A stretch of DNA of 64,000 nucleotides from Bacteroidales bacterium (lineage in GTDB: Bacteria > Bacteroidota > Bacteroidia > Bacteroidales > UBA1402). Location: NCBI GenBank assembly GCA_021373135.1, contig JAJFTH010000009.1, positions 28,718 through 92,717 on the forward strand. The letters run 5' to 3'. Under the pieces are notes generated by a model, which saw only the letters and a list, made by a program, of their open reading frames with translations, did not search any database and had not been told where the DNA came from. The position numbers and the translations under genes are program-made. Positions 46,142-55,922 of this stretch are shown one piece after another. Numbering within the stretch: the stretch's first letter is position 1; each line of letters opens with the position of its first letter.

Positions 46142-47569
46142 TTAATTATCAGACCTAAGGGCATCCACCGGATTCAGGTTCAAAGCCTTTCTGGCCGGTG
46201 CTATCGAGGACAAGATGCCGGTTGCGACGACCATCAGCGTAACGCCGAAGAAAAAGGAGGCGGTGATGCTCGGGTAAACCACGGCAGACCAGCCTACAGC
46301 CTCGAGGCCTTCAGCCACTCCTGAAAAATTGATGCCTGTATGTCCTGTTATCTCAATGACTAACCAGCCCAGCCCCATGCCGGCCACAGCACCGACCGTA
46401 GTCAGGAAAACAGTTTCCAGCATGATCATGTTGAACACCCTGTTCCTGTTCATCCCAATGGCCATCAACATGCCTATTTCCTTGGTGCGTTCCAGGATGG
46501 CCATCAGCATAGTGTTGACGATGCCAAAAGCCAATGCAAACAGGATAAATCCCATGATGATGTAATAATACAGCGTCATGTATTCGGACATCAACCCTGC
46601 ATCCGGCACCAATTCTTTCCAGGTCAGTGCGCTGATTTCAGGAAAAGCCTTGCGGATGTCCTTCCGCACTTGCTCCGGCTTGTAACCGTCATTCAGCAAC
46701 ATGCTGATTTCGTGGAATTCATCCGGCAATAAGCCAGCCACCTGCGCCAGATCCTTTTGCAACACAAAAGCATTCATCTGGTCAAACATGGTATTGGTGG
46801 TCTTGAAAACACCACAAACCCGAAAAGTCTGATTGACTAATTCACCACTTTTATCGGTAAAAGTGAAAACGATTTTGGACCGGAGCCGATAATGTTCCGA
46901 AGTTTTGACAATACGACCGCCATATCTTGAAATTTCCTTCCGTGTCAGAAGCTTGGTGACTTTCTTTTCTATCTGGTTTTTGGTATTGAAACGGATTTTG
47001 TCAAGGGCCATCAACTTGACGATGACAGATTCAGGAAAACCTTCTCTTTTTAAGCTGTCCAACACAACAACATCAAGTTGGTAACTCTTGATCCGAAGCT
47101 GTTCTGCCGTCTTGTCACTGATCACGATGGGAAAAGAACCGTCTTTTTCAAAATACGTTCCTTCACCCGGCAAAAGCTGCATATAGAGCCGCGAAACCTG
47201 CTTTTCCTTTTTTACGTCAATGCCATTAAGCATCAGTGCCGTATTTCCACGGGAAGTGGAAGCCATAACCATCAGTTTGATATGCTTGCTGTATGCCTTG
47301 ATTCCCGGATGTTTATCCAAAAAGCCGGTGACAGATTTCTCTTTTGGTATCGTTTTGCCTATTTCCTCGTTGTTGAGGAAATCAGGATGATACAACTTGA
47401 TGTGCGAGACCTCGGTGAAAATAGCCGCATCAATACGTTGATCGACCCAGCCTTGCATCAAGCCCGATGTGAACACCCCGGCGGTGGTTCCCAGCATGAC
47501 CGCTGTGATCACAATCAGGCTGCGTTTACGATTGCGCCATACATTCTTCCAGGCTATTGATCGAATCAT
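46142..47569 (-). CDS. FtsX/MacB-type ABC permease (second of two)
   Basis: A 475-aa permease. One N-terminal membrane helix (MIRSIAWKNVWRNRKRSLIV and onwards) is followed by a large periplasmic MacB-like domain and three C-terminal helices of the FtsX domain (ILERTKEIGMLMAIGMNRNR, IAPARKALNLNPVDALRSDN). The start is taken at the ATG that gives the same N-terminus as its neighbour paralogue; ATG codons 6 and 12 codons upstream are possible. With the preceding permease it can form a LolC/LolE-like heterodimer. Confidence 0.9.
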   Translation of the reverse strand: MIRSIAWKNVWRNRKRSLIVITAVMLGTTAGVFTSGLMQGWVDQRIDAAIFTEVSHIKLYHPDFLNNEEIGKTIPKEKSVTGFLDKHPGIKAYSKHIKLMVMASTSRGNTALMLNGIDVKKEKQVSRLYMQLLPGEGTYFEKDGSFPIVISDKTAEQLRIKSYQLDVVVLDSLKREGFPESVIVKLMALDKIRFNTKNQIEKKVTKLLTRKEISRYGGRIVKTSEHYRLRSKIVFTFTDKSGELVNQTFRVCGVFKTTNTMFDQMNAFVLQKDLAQVAGLLPDEFHEISMLLNDGYKPEQVRKDIRKAFPEISALTWKELVPDAGLMSEYMTLYYYIIMGFILFALAFGIVNTMLMAILERTKEIGMLMAIGMNRNRVFNMIMLETVFLTTVGAVAGMGLGWLVIEITGHTGINFSGVAEGLEAVGWSAVVYPSITASFFFGVTLMVVATGILSSIAPARKALNLNPVDALRSDN

Positions 47570-47579
47570 ATTTTTTGTT

Positions 47580-48986
47580 TTAACCATGGATGGACTTGAT
47601 GACATTGAGTTTCAAAATGCTCCTGACCGGCTGGTAAATGGCGATCAAGACCATGACAAAGACAACAGCAGCCTGCCTGAAAAAATAGCTTTTAAACCAA
47701 GCCATCGGCATGACCGGATCAAAACCATAGTCAATATACATTTGAGCCATATCTCCGGTTATCTTGAAAGGGTAATAATAGCCATACAAGATGACAGGAA
47801 CGGACAATCCCAATCCTGCAACCGTCCCCATCAATCCAATAAACAACATTTCCAGCGCAACAATCATGGCCAGTTTGCCACGTTTCATTCCGATGGCCAC
47901 CATCACACCGAATTCGCGGGTCCGCTCTGAAATCATCATTTGAACTGTTCCGAAAATCCCGAAGAAAATAATGATATAGAGCACTGCCAGAAAAATCTGA
48001 CCACTCTGGCTATCACTTTCAATTTGCTGTTTCAGGGTGGGATTCAGCTGTTCCCAATTCTTCACAGAGATCCGGTCGTCATTGATCCTTTCTATCAATC
48101 CGGCCTGCGTTTCTTTCATCTCATCCGTTTCATTCAGGTTGATGGCAATGGATGTAATCTGACCGGAAAGGCTGAGAAACTCGCTGGCTTTTCCTATGGA
48201 CATAAATATGACCTTGTTGTCAAGATCCGGTGCAGGCAGTTTTACAATGCCACGTACCGGAAACAGGTCTGCAGCACTGACACCTTGATACCCCTGTCCC
48301 ATCAGAATGACAGAGTCCCCGATCCCTACCTTCAGATATTTTGAAAGCCTGTCCGAAATCAGGACGCCATCATCCTTTTCGGTCAGATAGCGGGATTCCA
48401 TTTTTGAAACCTGCAAGATAGCCTTTACCACCGATTTGCTTTCTTTGTTCAATTCCAGCTCAAGCAACATATCCGGTCCCGAAGTAAAAGACGCAGAACG
48501 GTTTTGTTTCAATTTCTCCATGACAGCCGGCGAAACTTTTTTCCCCAATCGACGAATGGCTTCATCCGTGATGCGGTAACGCACCAGCTTTTGTTCCGGA
48601 TTGGACATCATCCGCTCTTTTTCCGTAGAAATACCTGTAATCAAAACGCCTTTGGAAAGGTTGCCAGTCGAGGCCAACGCAAAAGACTCAACCCTGGGCA
48701 CTGCCACCTTGACATTGGGGTCGGCCAGAATCTGATCCATCAGTGCCGGCGTGGGCTCAAAAACATTGTCAATGCCGGGGTCGTCGAAATAATCGGCATT
48801 TTGTACCTGGATATAACCGGAGTAGGCTTCAATGGCCTGCTTGATCATGTGGTCATAGGTTCCCAACTGAAAAGACCGCATCGTCGCAGCAAAAAAAATG
48901 GCAAAGAAAATCGAGGCCGCAGTGATGAACGTCCGGCGTTTGTTTCGCCACAGGTTTCTCCAAGCTATTTTTATCAAGTCTCTCAT
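47580..48986 (-). CDS. FtsX/MacB-type ABC permease (first of two)
   Basis: A 468-aa permease with the same plan as the next gene: N-terminal helix after MRDLIKIAWRNLWRNKRRTF, a periplasmic MacB-like domain (about 45-320) and three C-terminal helices with ISERTREFGVMVAIGMKRGK and PVRSILKLNVIKSIHG. It is divergent from its neighbour in sequence, consistent with a heterodimer and not a recent duplication. It lies 62 bp behind the LolA-like gene. Confidence 0.9.
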   Translation of the reverse strand: MRDLIKIAWRNLWRNKRRTFITAASIFFAIFFAATMRSFQLGTYDHMIKQAIEAYSGYIQVQNADYFDDPGIDNVFEPTPALMDQILADPNVKVAVPRVESFALASTGNLSKGVLITGISTEKERMMSNPEQKLVRYRITDEAIRRLGKKVSPAVMEKLKQNRSASFTSGPDMLLELELNKESKSVVKAILQVSKMESRYLTEKDDGVLISDRLSKYLKVGIGDSVILMGQGYQGVSAADLFPVRGIVKLPAPDLDNKVIFMSIGKASEFLSLSGQITSIAINLNETDEMKETQAGLIERINDDRISVKNWEQLNPTLKQQIESDSQSGQIFLAVLYIIIFFGIFGTVQMMISERTREFGVMVAIGMKRGKLAMIVALEMLFIGLMGTVAGLGLSVPVILYGYYYPFKITGDMAQMYIDYGFDPVMPMAWFKSYFFRQAAVVFVMVLIAIYQPVRSILKLNVIKSIHG

Positions 48987-49048
48987 GATCGGTTATTTAA
49001 CCCGTTTCATATTTTTTAAGGTCATATAGAACTCGCATGTCATTTTTA

Positions 49049-49810
49049 TCATAAACTTGGACGTTTCATATTCTGTTGGGTGAAAAAATGGACAGCAATC
49101 GGTATGTTGAACTTCATTTTGGTGATGATGACCAACGTCCTGTTTCCGGGTTCATCCGCCGGAATGATTTCCATCACGGAAGGCAATCTCCTGTCATCCA
49201 GCGTAACAATCTTTGAAGCCACATGCGTCTTGACTAAATAACCATCTTCATCATAGAATTCACTTTTCAATTCGAAATATTCATCGACCGAAATCCACAG
49301 GTTTATTTTTCCCCACACCACACCGGCTTCTTCCAACGGAATTAGTTCAATCTTGTAGCATTTCAGACCACTCACCGTTTCGGTCTTGAGCATCTTATGG
49401 GTATAATCTTTCACCAAAGAAGACTCTTTCAGAATGTCGTCGTTGGAAAAATCGGAACCCATCCAGCCTTGTGACATCATGGAGGGCGGAAGCTTGATGA
49501 GCCGCTGTATGGTGGGATTCCAACTCCACAGGTTGTTACCGCTTTTTAGGAAGGACTGCCCTTTTTCCTTGGCCGGAGCTGTCACCAAAGTCAGCGCATC
49601 GCCTCCTGTCTGCGCCCAGTTTTTGAACTGCACACTGCGTTTGTACTTCGGTCGCACAATGGTCATAGTCATCTCACTGTAGCTTGACTTTTCACCATTA
49701 TATTTGGTATCGGCCCTGCGGACGATATCTTTGGCATCCTGGGCCGGAAGTATCGTGGGGAGAAGTGAAACAACAAAAAACAGGCAAATTTTTCGTTGAA
49801 GAATTTTCAT
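49049..49810 (-). CDS. LolA-fold outer membrane lipoprotein-sorting protein
   Basis: A 253-aa periplasmic protein with a signal peptide (KILQRKICLFFVVSLLPTIL). The body matches the PF17131-type LolA-like family: YSEMTMTIVRPKYKRSVQFK, KSGNNLWSWNPTIQRLIKLP, SNDDILKESSLVKDY and EYFELKSEFYDEDGYLVKTH. Such proteins have the hydrophobic half-barrel of LolA/LolB and carry acylated cargo. It is first in the five-gene run with two permeases, an ATPase and a barrel, so it likely receives cargo from the permease complex. Canonical LolA is not claimed. Confidence 0.85.
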   Translation of the reverse strand: MKILQRKICLFFVVSLLPTILPAQDAKDIVRRADTKYNGEKSSYSEMTMTIVRPKYKRSVQFKNWAQTGGDALTLVTAPAKEKGQSFLKSGNNLWSWNPTIQRLIKLPPSMMSQGWMGSDFSNDDILKESSLVKDYTHKMLKTETVSGLKCYKIELIPLEEAGVVWGKINLWISVDEYFELKSEFYDEDGYLVKTHVASKIVTLDDRRLPSVMEIIPADEPGNRTLVIITKMKFNIPIAVHFFTQQNMKRPSL

Positions 49811-49924
49811 GAAGATATCCTTTTGATTACTGATTAAACAACCGGACTAATATAGTGTTTATTATTTAACATTTTCCCGAATGCGAATTCATTCAAAACC
49901 CACATAATTATGTTATAAAACATA

Positions 49925-49932
49925 TATCTTTG
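49925..49932 (+). promoter_or_regulatory. -7 box ahead of leader repeat copy B
   Basis: TATCTTTG matches TAnnTTTG and lies 17 bp before the repeat. It predicts a leader RNA of about 180 nt in front of the BASS transporter gene. Confidence 0.45.
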
Positions 49933-49948
49933 TCTCAAATTTTACCGG

Positions 49949-50122
49949 ATGAAACGAGCCCATGATCTATCGCTCACACAAGTGAACGTTTTAAGTAGCG
50001 AAAGCAGAAACAAAGCTTGTTTTTGGTTATGCTGAGTCACGCAAAACGACTGTTTAGAATAAACGAACAATTATTTGTCGAGTTACATCGAATACCTAAA
50101 ATGTTAAAATAGTGAGATGAAA
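49949..50122 (+). repeat. leader-type repeat, copy B (5' UTR of the BASS transporter)
   Basis: Begins ATGAAACGAGCCCATGATCT, matches copy A for 38 bases with one change, carries an extra segment of about 80 nt, then matches again from CAATTATTTG to TGAGATGAAA. Its last ATG is the transporter's start codon. The block GCTCAC-ACAA-GTGAAC forms a small imperfect hairpin in both copies. Confidence 0.8.
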
Positions 50123-51064
50123 GCGATACTGAAATTTATAAAAGATTGGACATTGCCTCTTGCAATCATTACCGGAGCTATTTTCCACGATTTTTTCGAC
50201 ATGCTTGCGCCAATAACGCCATACCTCATTTTCTGCATGTTGATGCTTACTTTCTGTAAGCTTTCTCCGCGAAAAGTCCGCTTAAGCGCATTGCATCTCT
50301 GGCTCATTGCCATTCAACTCGTCGGCTGTCTGGCTGTCTATTTTTCCTTGTACAAATACAACCGCATACTCGCCGAAGGTGCCATGATCTGCGTTCTGGC
50401 CCCTACCGCCACCTCCGCCGCCGTTATCACCGGTATGCTCGGCGGGAGCGTTGCCAGCATCACCACCTACACCTTAGTCGGTAACCTGATGGTGGCAGCT
50501 GCCGCACCAATCATCTTTTCATTCATCGGCACACACAGCGATCTGGTATTCATGGATTCCTTTCTGCAAATCTGTCTGAAAGTCGGTCCGTTACTGATCC
50601 TTCCGCTACTCGCTGCCTGGGGAATGCAAAAGTTTACGCCGAAAATTCATAAAAAGCTACTGAGTTTCCACGGACTTTCGTTCTATTTATGGGCACTTGC
50701 CCTGATGGTGGTCATGGGAAGAACCATCTGCTATCTGATCAATCAGGAAAACCCGGATATCACGACCGAAATATTGATTGCAGTAGCATCTTTGGTCATT
50801 TGCTGCGTTCAGTTTTTTGTCGGACGCAGAATCGGACGCAAGTATAAGAAAGCCATCGCCGGCGGACAAGGTCTGATGCAAAAGAACACCATTCTGGCCA
50901 TCTGGATGGCACAGGTCTTCTTGAACCCGGTTGCATCCATCGGGCCCGCCTCCTACATTTTATGGCAGAACAGCATCAATTCCTGGCAATTGTGGAAAAG
51001 GAGAAAAAAAGTGGAAAACGCTATTTTATCTCATCCGTCTTTAGATTCAGTAGAAGCACATTGA
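50117..51064 (+). CDS. BASS-type (bile acid:sodium symporter family) membrane transporter
   Basis: A 315-aa inner membrane protein with about 9-10 hydrophobic segments. The stretch EGAMICVLAPTATSAAVITG followed by GMLGGSVASITTYTLVGN matches the conserved core of the bile acid:Na+ symporter fold (crossing-helix region). The substrate is unknown; bacterial members move bile acids, organic acids or arsenite-like ions. The start codon lies at the end of a leader repeat also found in copA. Its 3' end overlaps convergent kdpC by 44 bp. Confidence 0.82.
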   Translation: MKAILKFIKDWTLPLAIITGAIFHDFFDMLAPITPYLIFCMLMLTFCKLSPRKVRLSALHLWLIAIQLVGCLAVYFSLYKYNRILAEGAMICVLAPTATSAAVITGMLGGSVASITTYTLVGNLMVAAAAPIIFSFIGTHSDLVFMDSFLQICLKVGPLLILPLLAAWGMQKFTPKIHKKLLSFHGLSFYLWALALMVVMGRTICYLINQENPDITTEILIAVASLVICCVQFFVGRRIGRKYKKAIAGGQGLMQKNTILAIWMAQVFLNPVASIGPASYILWQNSINSWQLWKRRKKVENAILSHPSLDSVEAH

Positions 51065-51593
51065 TCCGGCTTTCCCCAAGGCAGAAAAATTGAGGCTTTT
51101 GGGTCAGCTCACTGATTTTCCGTATCAGTTGTTGTTTTTTTGATACATCGAATCCACGAGCCTTTGCCACCCGATTTACTTGTAAAAGAGCTGCTTCCGG
51201 AGAAATATGCGGATCCAGTCCGCTGGCCGAAGCAAAAAGCATCTCCGAAGGAACAGCCGTATGGCTATCCAACCGGTTAAATTCAAGAAATTGGCTCTTA
51301 CGTTCATCCACCAAATTCTTCAGTTTGGTACTGGTCAGCCCGAGATTGGAGCCACCGGAAGGCAACGGATTATAAGAGACCGCAGAAGGCCGCGAACTAA
51401 AATATATCGCACTGTCAAACCGTTGTCCGATCAATTCGCTTCCAATCACCTTTTCATTCCTCGTAATCAGGCTGCCGTTCGCCTTTAACGGGAAGACCAC
51501 CTGAGCAATTCCGGTGACCATCAATGGATAGAGGATGCCGGTCAGTATGGTGAAAAACAAGAATATTTTGAGTGAAATCCATAAAGCTTTCAT
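51021..51593 (-). CDS. kdpC: potassium-transporting ATPase subunit C
   Basis: A 190-aa subunit of the KdpFABC high-affinity K+ pump, with one N-terminal membrane helix (about 7-28) and a periplasmic domain that contacts KdpA/KdpB. Family blocks: LTGILYPLMVTGIAQ, GSELIGQRFDSAIYFSSRPS, SGGSNLGLTS, FASASGLDPHISPEAALLQV and ARGFDVSK. It follows kdpB by 43 bp and is last in the operon; its end overlaps the convergent BASS transporter gene. Confidence 0.95.
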   Translation of the reverse strand: MKALWISLKIFLFFTILTGILYPLMVTGIAQVVFPLKANGSLITRNEKVIGSELIGQRFDSAIYFSSRPSAVSYNPLPSGGSNLGLTSTKLKNLVDERKSQFLEFNRLDSHTAVPSEMLFASASGLDPHISPEAALLQVNRVAKARGFDVSKKQQLIRKISELTQKPQFFCLGESRINVLLLNLKTDEIK

Positions 51594-51636
51594 GGCCTAT
51601 ATTATTTTTAGTTTGAATTTTTTCTGATAGAATGAA

Positions 51637-53727
51637 CTACATATTTATCAGTATATCAATCAGTTTGATTCCGATGAAAGGAGCAATCAACCCGCCTGCC
51701 CCGTAAATCAAAAGATTTCTCATTAAAATGACATTGGCGGAAACCGGTTTGTAACGGACACCCTTCAAAGCCAGAGGCACCAGCATCATAATAATCAGCG
51801 CATTGAAAATGATGGCACTCAGAATGGCACTTTGCGGCGATCCCAGTCCCATGACGTTCAAGGCTGAAAGCGGGCCGACACCGTTTCCACCGGAATAAAG
51901 CGAAAGAGCTATGGCCGGAATGATAGCAAAATATTTTGCCACATCGTTGGCGATACTGAAAGTGGTGAGTGCCCCGCGGGTCATCAGTAATTGTTTGCCG
52001 ACTTCCACCACTTCAATCAGTTTGGTGGGATTGCTGTCCAGATCGACCATATTCCCAGCCTCACGGGCAGCCTGCGTCCCTGAATTCATGGCAATGCCGA
52101 TATCGGCCTGTGCCAAAGCCGGTGCATCGTTCGTACCGTCACCGATCATCCCGACCAGATGCCCGTTGGCCTGTTCTTCACGGATGCGGCGAAGCTTGTC
52201 TTCCGGTTTGGCCTCAGCCATGAAATCGTCCACCCCGGCTTCTGCAGCAATGGCAGCAGCAGTCAGCGCATTGTCTCCCGTAATCATGACCGTTTTGATA
52301 CCCATCCTCCGCAACTCTTCAAAACGACGTTTGATGCCACCCTTCACAATATCCTTGAGGTAAATGACACCCAGCACTTTATTGTCTTCGGCCACCACCA
52401 AAGGCGTTGCACCTTTTCGGGCCAGATCCGAAACGACAGCCTGCACTTGCGGGGAATAATAGCCATTATGCTCTTCCACAAAGACACGGATAGCTTCCGA
52501 AGAACCTTTTCTGATATGATGAATTTTTCCATTCGCAGATTTAAAATCGACCCCGCTCATTTTTGTTTGCGCAGTAAAAGGCAGAAAAACAGCCTGAAGC
52601 TGATGAACGTCACGCCCCCGGATATTGAATTTTTCCTTGGCCAATACCACGATGGAACGTCCTTCCGGCGTTTCGTCCGACAGAGAAGAAAACTGCGCCG
52701 CATCGGCCAGTTCTTCCACCGTAACACCTTCTGCCGGCACAAAATCAGTAGCCATGCGGTTTCCCAAAGTAATCGTCCCGGTCTTGTCCAGCAAAAGCAC
52801 ATCCACATCTCCGGCTGCTTCAATGGCGCGGCCACTCGTGGCAATCACATTGCGTTGCAGAAGCCTGTCCATGCCGCTGATTCCGATGGCACTCAACAAT
52901 CCTCCAATCGTTGTCGGTATCAGGCAGACCAACAAAGCAATCAATACCGGAAGTGTCAGATTTTGCGTCAAAGGCAATCCGGAAGCCGAAAGGCTGTAAC
53001 CGAAAAAGGCAGGCAAAGTGACGACAGCCAGCAAAAAAATGATGGACAAACCGGAAAGCAAAATAGACAAAGCTATTTCATTGGGCGTTTTCTGACGTTT
53101 CGCCCCTTCCACCAAGGCTATCATCCTGTCTATAAACGTATTTCCCTGCTCACTGGTAATGCGGATCAAAATCCGGTCACTGATCACCTTCGTTCCCCCC
53201 GTCACCGCCGAACGGTCACCGCCGCTTTCCCGGATAACCGGTGCCGACTCTCCCGTAATGGCCGATTCGTCCACACTGGCAATACCCTCAATCACTTCAC
53301 CGTCCGATGGAATCACATCCCCCGTTTCACAGACAACGACGTCGCCTTTTTTCAATTCGGTGGCCGACACGGATATTTCCTGCGTTCCTTCCATTTTTCG
53401 GGCTTTCGTCTGAGTCTTATTCTTCCGCAAACTGTCGGCCTGCGCCTTACCTCTGCCCTCCGCAATCGCTTCCGAGAAATTGGCGAACAAGACTGTAAAC
53501 CAAAGCCATATGGCTATCTGAAAATTAAAAGAAGAAAACTCCCCCCGGAAAAGGCCGCCGAATACAATCAGCGTCGTAAGGGCAGCTCCGATGGCCACCA
53601 TAAAAATGACAGGATTCTTGATCAACAAGGCCGGATTCAGCTTTTTAAAGCTGTCTTTCGCCGCCTGCAACATTATTTTCTTGTTGAAAAAGCTCGTATT
53701 TTTTTGTTTTGCACTCATTTCATTCAA
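51637..53727 (-). CDS. kdpB: potassium-transporting ATPase subunit B
   Basis: The P-type ATPase subunit (696 aa) that drives K+ uptake through KdpA. Visible are the TGES loop ([11 protein letters not shown]), phosphorylated D314 in [32 protein letters not shown] and the hinge [20 protein letters not shown]. Membrane helices flank the cytoplasmic domains in the usual order. It lies 36 bp behind kdpA. Confidence 0.97.
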   Translation of the reverse strand: MNEMSAKQKNTSFFNKKIMLQAAKDSFKKLNPALLIKNPVIFMVAIGAALTTLIVFGGLFRGEFSSFNFQIAIWLWFTVLFANFSEAIAEGRGKAQADSLRKNKTQTKARKMEGTQEISVSATELKKGDVVVCETGDVIPSDGEVIEGIASVDESAITGESAPVIRESGGDRSAVTGGTKVISDRILIRITSEQGNTFIDRMIALVEGAKRQKTPNEIALSILLSGLSIIFLLAVVTLPAFFGYSLSASGLPLTQNLTLPVLIALLVCLIPTTIGGLLSAIGISGMDRLLQRNVIATSGRAIEAAGDVDVLLLDKTGTITLGNRMATDFVPAEGVTVEELADAAQFSSLSDETPEGRSIVVLAKEKFNIRGRDVHQLQAVFLPFTAQTKMSGVDFKSANGKIHHIRKGSSEAIRVFVEEHNGYYSPQVQAVVSDLARKGATPLVVAEDNKVLGVIYLKDIVKGGIKRRFEELRRMGIKTVMITGDNALTAAAIAAEAGVDDFMAEAKPEDKLRRIREEQANGHLVGMIGDGTNDAPALAQADIGIAMNSGTQAAREAGNMVDLDSNPTKLIEVVEVGKQLLMTRGALTTFSIANDVAKYFAIIPAIALSLYSGGNGVGPLSALNVMGLGSPQSAILSAIIFNALIIMMLVPLALKGVRYKPVSANVILMRNLLIYGAGGLIAPFIGIKLIDILINM

Positions 53728-53763
53728 AATTTAAAATCATTCCACATCAAAAACCGTCCAAAG

Positions 53764-55455
53764 TCAAAAAGTGACACCAGCATTCATCAACAAATGCTCC
53801 ATAATGGGTCCCAGGGATAAAGCCGGGAAGAAAGTCAACCCGCCGACAATCACAATAACGGCTATCAGCAGGCCGATAAACATCGTGTTGTCCGTCCGGA
53901 AAGTACCGGAAGACGGAGGGGTGATATTTTTCTTCACCAAATTTCCGGCAATGGCCAGCACCGGAATGATCACTCCGAAACGACCGATAAGCATACCTGC
54001 TCCCAACGTCAGGTTATAAAACACCATATTGGCATTCAGTCCGGCAAAGGCACTTCCGTTGTTTGCCGCCGCCGAAGTGAACGCATACAAGATCTCGGAA
54101 AAACCGTGAGGCCCTGCATTGTTCAGGCTTGACAACCCCCAATGGCTCACCGACGCCCAGGCCGTAAAGAACAGAATGACAAAAGCCGGTGCCAAAACGG
54201 CCAAAATCGCCATCTTCACATCAAAAGCCTCAATCTTCTTGCCCAGATATTCGGGGGAGCGTCCCACCATCAGCCCGGCAATGAAGACCGTCAGGATGAT
54301 GAAAATGACCATACCGTACAGACCGGCTCCCACACCGCCGAAAATTACCTCTCCAAGCATCATGTTGATCAGGGGAATCATCCCACCCAAAGGCGAAAGA
54401 CTATCGTGCATGGCATTGACCGAGCCGTTGGAAGCACCGGATGTCACCGTAGACCAAAGAACGCTGTTGGTGATTCCGAATCGCGTCTCCTTTCCTTCCA
54501 TCAGCGATAGATTTCCAAAAAGACTATTCGGCGAAAATTCAGAAAATAAAGAAACGGATAATCCCGCTATAAGCAGAACCATCATCACAGTATAAATGGT
54601 CCACCCATGCCTCACCGATCCGGTCATCTTGCCGTAAGTAAAGGTCAATGCAGCCGGAATCAACAGAATGGAAAGCATCTCCAGAAAATTACTGAAAGGC
54701 GTCGGATTTTCAAAGGGGTGCGCACTGTTGGCATTAAAAAAGCCGCCGCCATTCGTACCCAGTTGCTTGATGGCTATCTGCGAAGCCGCAGGTCCGGCCG
54801 GAATCACCTGCTGTGTACCTTCCAGCGTCTGTGCCGTTTCATAAGAATTGAAATTTTGTACCACCCCCTGACTGACCAAGACAATGGAAAGCAGGATGGA
54901 AAGCGGCAACAACACATAAATGACCGAGCGCGTCAGATCTGTCCAGAAATTACCCAAACGATCGGTGGTTTTCCGCGTAAGCCCCCGTATCAACGCCAGC
55001 AAGACAGCAATACCTGTAGCCGCACTGACAAAATTCTGTACCGTCAAACCAATCATCTGCACGAAATAGCCCAAAGTCGTTTCCCCTGCATAACCCTGCC
55101 AGTTGGTATTGGTCATAAAGCTCACGGCCGTGTTGAAAGCCGAGTGCCAGCTGACATTGCCCAATTGTGCAGGGTTCAGAGGCAGAAAAAGTTGAAAAAG
55201 TTGAATCAAGAAAACAAAAAGGAAACCGACCAGATTGAACAAAAGCAAATGGAAAGTATACGTTTTCCAATTGGTCTCTTCATTTCGGTCAACTCCGCAA
55301 AACCGGTAAACCAGCTTTTCCAGCCAGCCGAAAACGGGCTGCATGAAATGCTTTTCGCCCGTGAATACTTTTTTCATATAACCGCCTAAGATCGGAGTCA
55401 AAGCAGTCAACAGTCCCAAAAACAGAATGACCTGTATGAAATCAAGTGTCGTCAT
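53764..55455 (-). CDS. kdpA: potassium-transporting ATPase subunit A
   Basis: The K+-selective, channel-like subunit (563 aa, ten or so membrane helices) of KdpFABC. Selectivity-loop regions are seen in NWQGYAGETTLGYF, QLGTNGGGFFNANSAHPFENP, SGASNGSVNAMHDSLSPLGG and TSAAANNGSAFAGLN. Its ATG overlaps the stop codon of a 49-codon ORF in an ATGA arrangement, so it is probably translated by coupling to that ORF. Confidence 0.97.
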   Translation of the reverse strand: MTTLDFIQVILFLGLLTALTPILGGYMKKVFTGEKHFMQPVFGWLEKLVYRFCGVDRNEETNWKTYTFHLLLFNLVGFLFVFLIQLFQLFLPLNPAQLGNVSWHSAFNTAVSFMTNTNWQGYAGETTLGYFVQMIGLTVQNFVSAATGIAVLLALIRGLTRKTTDRLGNFWTDLTRSVIYVLLPLSILLSIVLVSQGVVQNFNSYETAQTLEGTQQVIPAGPAASQIAIKQLGTNGGGFFNANSAHPFENPTPFSNFLEMLSILLIPAALTFTYGKMTGSVRHGWTIYTVMMVLLIAGLSVSLFSEFSPNSLFGNLSLMEGKETRFGITNSVLWSTVTSGASNGSVNAMHDSLSPLGGMIPLINMMLGEVIFGGVGAGLYGMVIFIILTVFIAGLMVGRSPEYLGKKIEAFDVKMAILAVLAPAFVILFFTAWASVSHWGLSSLNNAGPHGFSEILYAFTSAAANNGSAFAGLNANMVFYNLTLGAGMLIGRFGVIIPVLAIAGNLVKKNITPPSSGTFRTDNTMFIGLLIAVIVIVGGLTFFPALSLGPIMEHLLMNAGVTF

Positions 55456-55601
55456 ATCGTTGTAATAAATGATTTTTTATACTTATTATACAAAGGTTTA
55501 TCATGTTTATCCAGTCCAAGAAGATGGCCAATCGAAGTTCCGCCTGCAAAAAGCAGTACCAAGCCACTAAAAAACTCCAATATGAGTATGAAACAAGACA
55601 T
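55452..55601 (-). CDS. small membrane protein coupled to kdpA, 49 aa
   Basis: A 49-residue ORF between kdpF and kdpA, beginning MSCFILILEFFSGLVLLFAG, then GTSIGHLLGLDKHDKPLYNK, ending YKKSFITTI. The first 30 residues are one hydrophobic helix with small residues; the rest is basic. Its TGA overlaps the kdpA ATG as ATGA, the classic translational-coupling arrangement, which is the main reason to believe it. It starts 13 bp behind the kdpF stop. I do not recognise the family. A second small Kdp subunit or a leader that sets kdpA translation are the likely roles. Confidence 0.6.
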   Translation of the reverse strand: MSCFILILEFFSGLVLLFAGGTSIGHLLGLDKHDKPLYNKYKKSFITTI

Positions 55602-55614
55602 GACCGTCCATTGT

Positions 55615-55752
55615 TTAAAACTTTTCCGGTTTGATCAATGAATAAAGAAGATACGCAAGCAAAAGCAGAGCGATGACTGCCCCGGCTATATAACCTGCCG
55701 ACTGGCTTATCCCGCTAGACTGGGATGTAATCGATAAAATAATTGCGTTCAT
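55615..55752 (-). CDS. kdpF: KdpF-like small subunit of the K+-transporting ATPase
   Basis: A 45-residue ORF (MNAIILSITSQSSGISQSAG, then YIAGAVIALLLLAYLLYSLI, then KPEKF). The hydrophobic segment ending in LLLAYLLYSLIKPEKF is the KdpF hallmark; KdpF is a single-helix lipid-like subunit that stabilises the KdpABC complex. The N-terminus is some 15 residues longer than the E. coli protein (29 aa). It is the first gene of the kdp operon, preceded by a TATATTTG promoter box. Confidence 0.85.
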   Translation of the reverse strand: MNAIILSITSQSSGISQSAGYIAGAVIALLLLAYLLYSLIKPEKF

Positions 55753-55773
55753 GATTGTTGGTTTTTAACGATA

Positions 55774-55896
55774 CAAATATATCGCCATACTTATAAGGGT
55801 CTTGTTAGGAAAGAGCCGGACCGTATAATGGTTTTATAAAGATTTTCATACAGCCCCTTCTCCAGGCTGTTTTTTTCAATTTAATGATTACATTTG
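55774..55896. promoter_or_regulatory. divergent kdpF / kdpD promoter region
   Basis: TATATTTG on the minus strand (55774-55781) faces kdpF and TACATTTG on the plus strand (55889-55896) faces kdpD; both match TAnnTTTG. The KdpE binding site should lie between or near them, but I cannot mark it with confidence. Confidence 0.55.
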
Positions 55897-55922
55897 TTGG
55901 TAACCTTATAACATAGATACGT

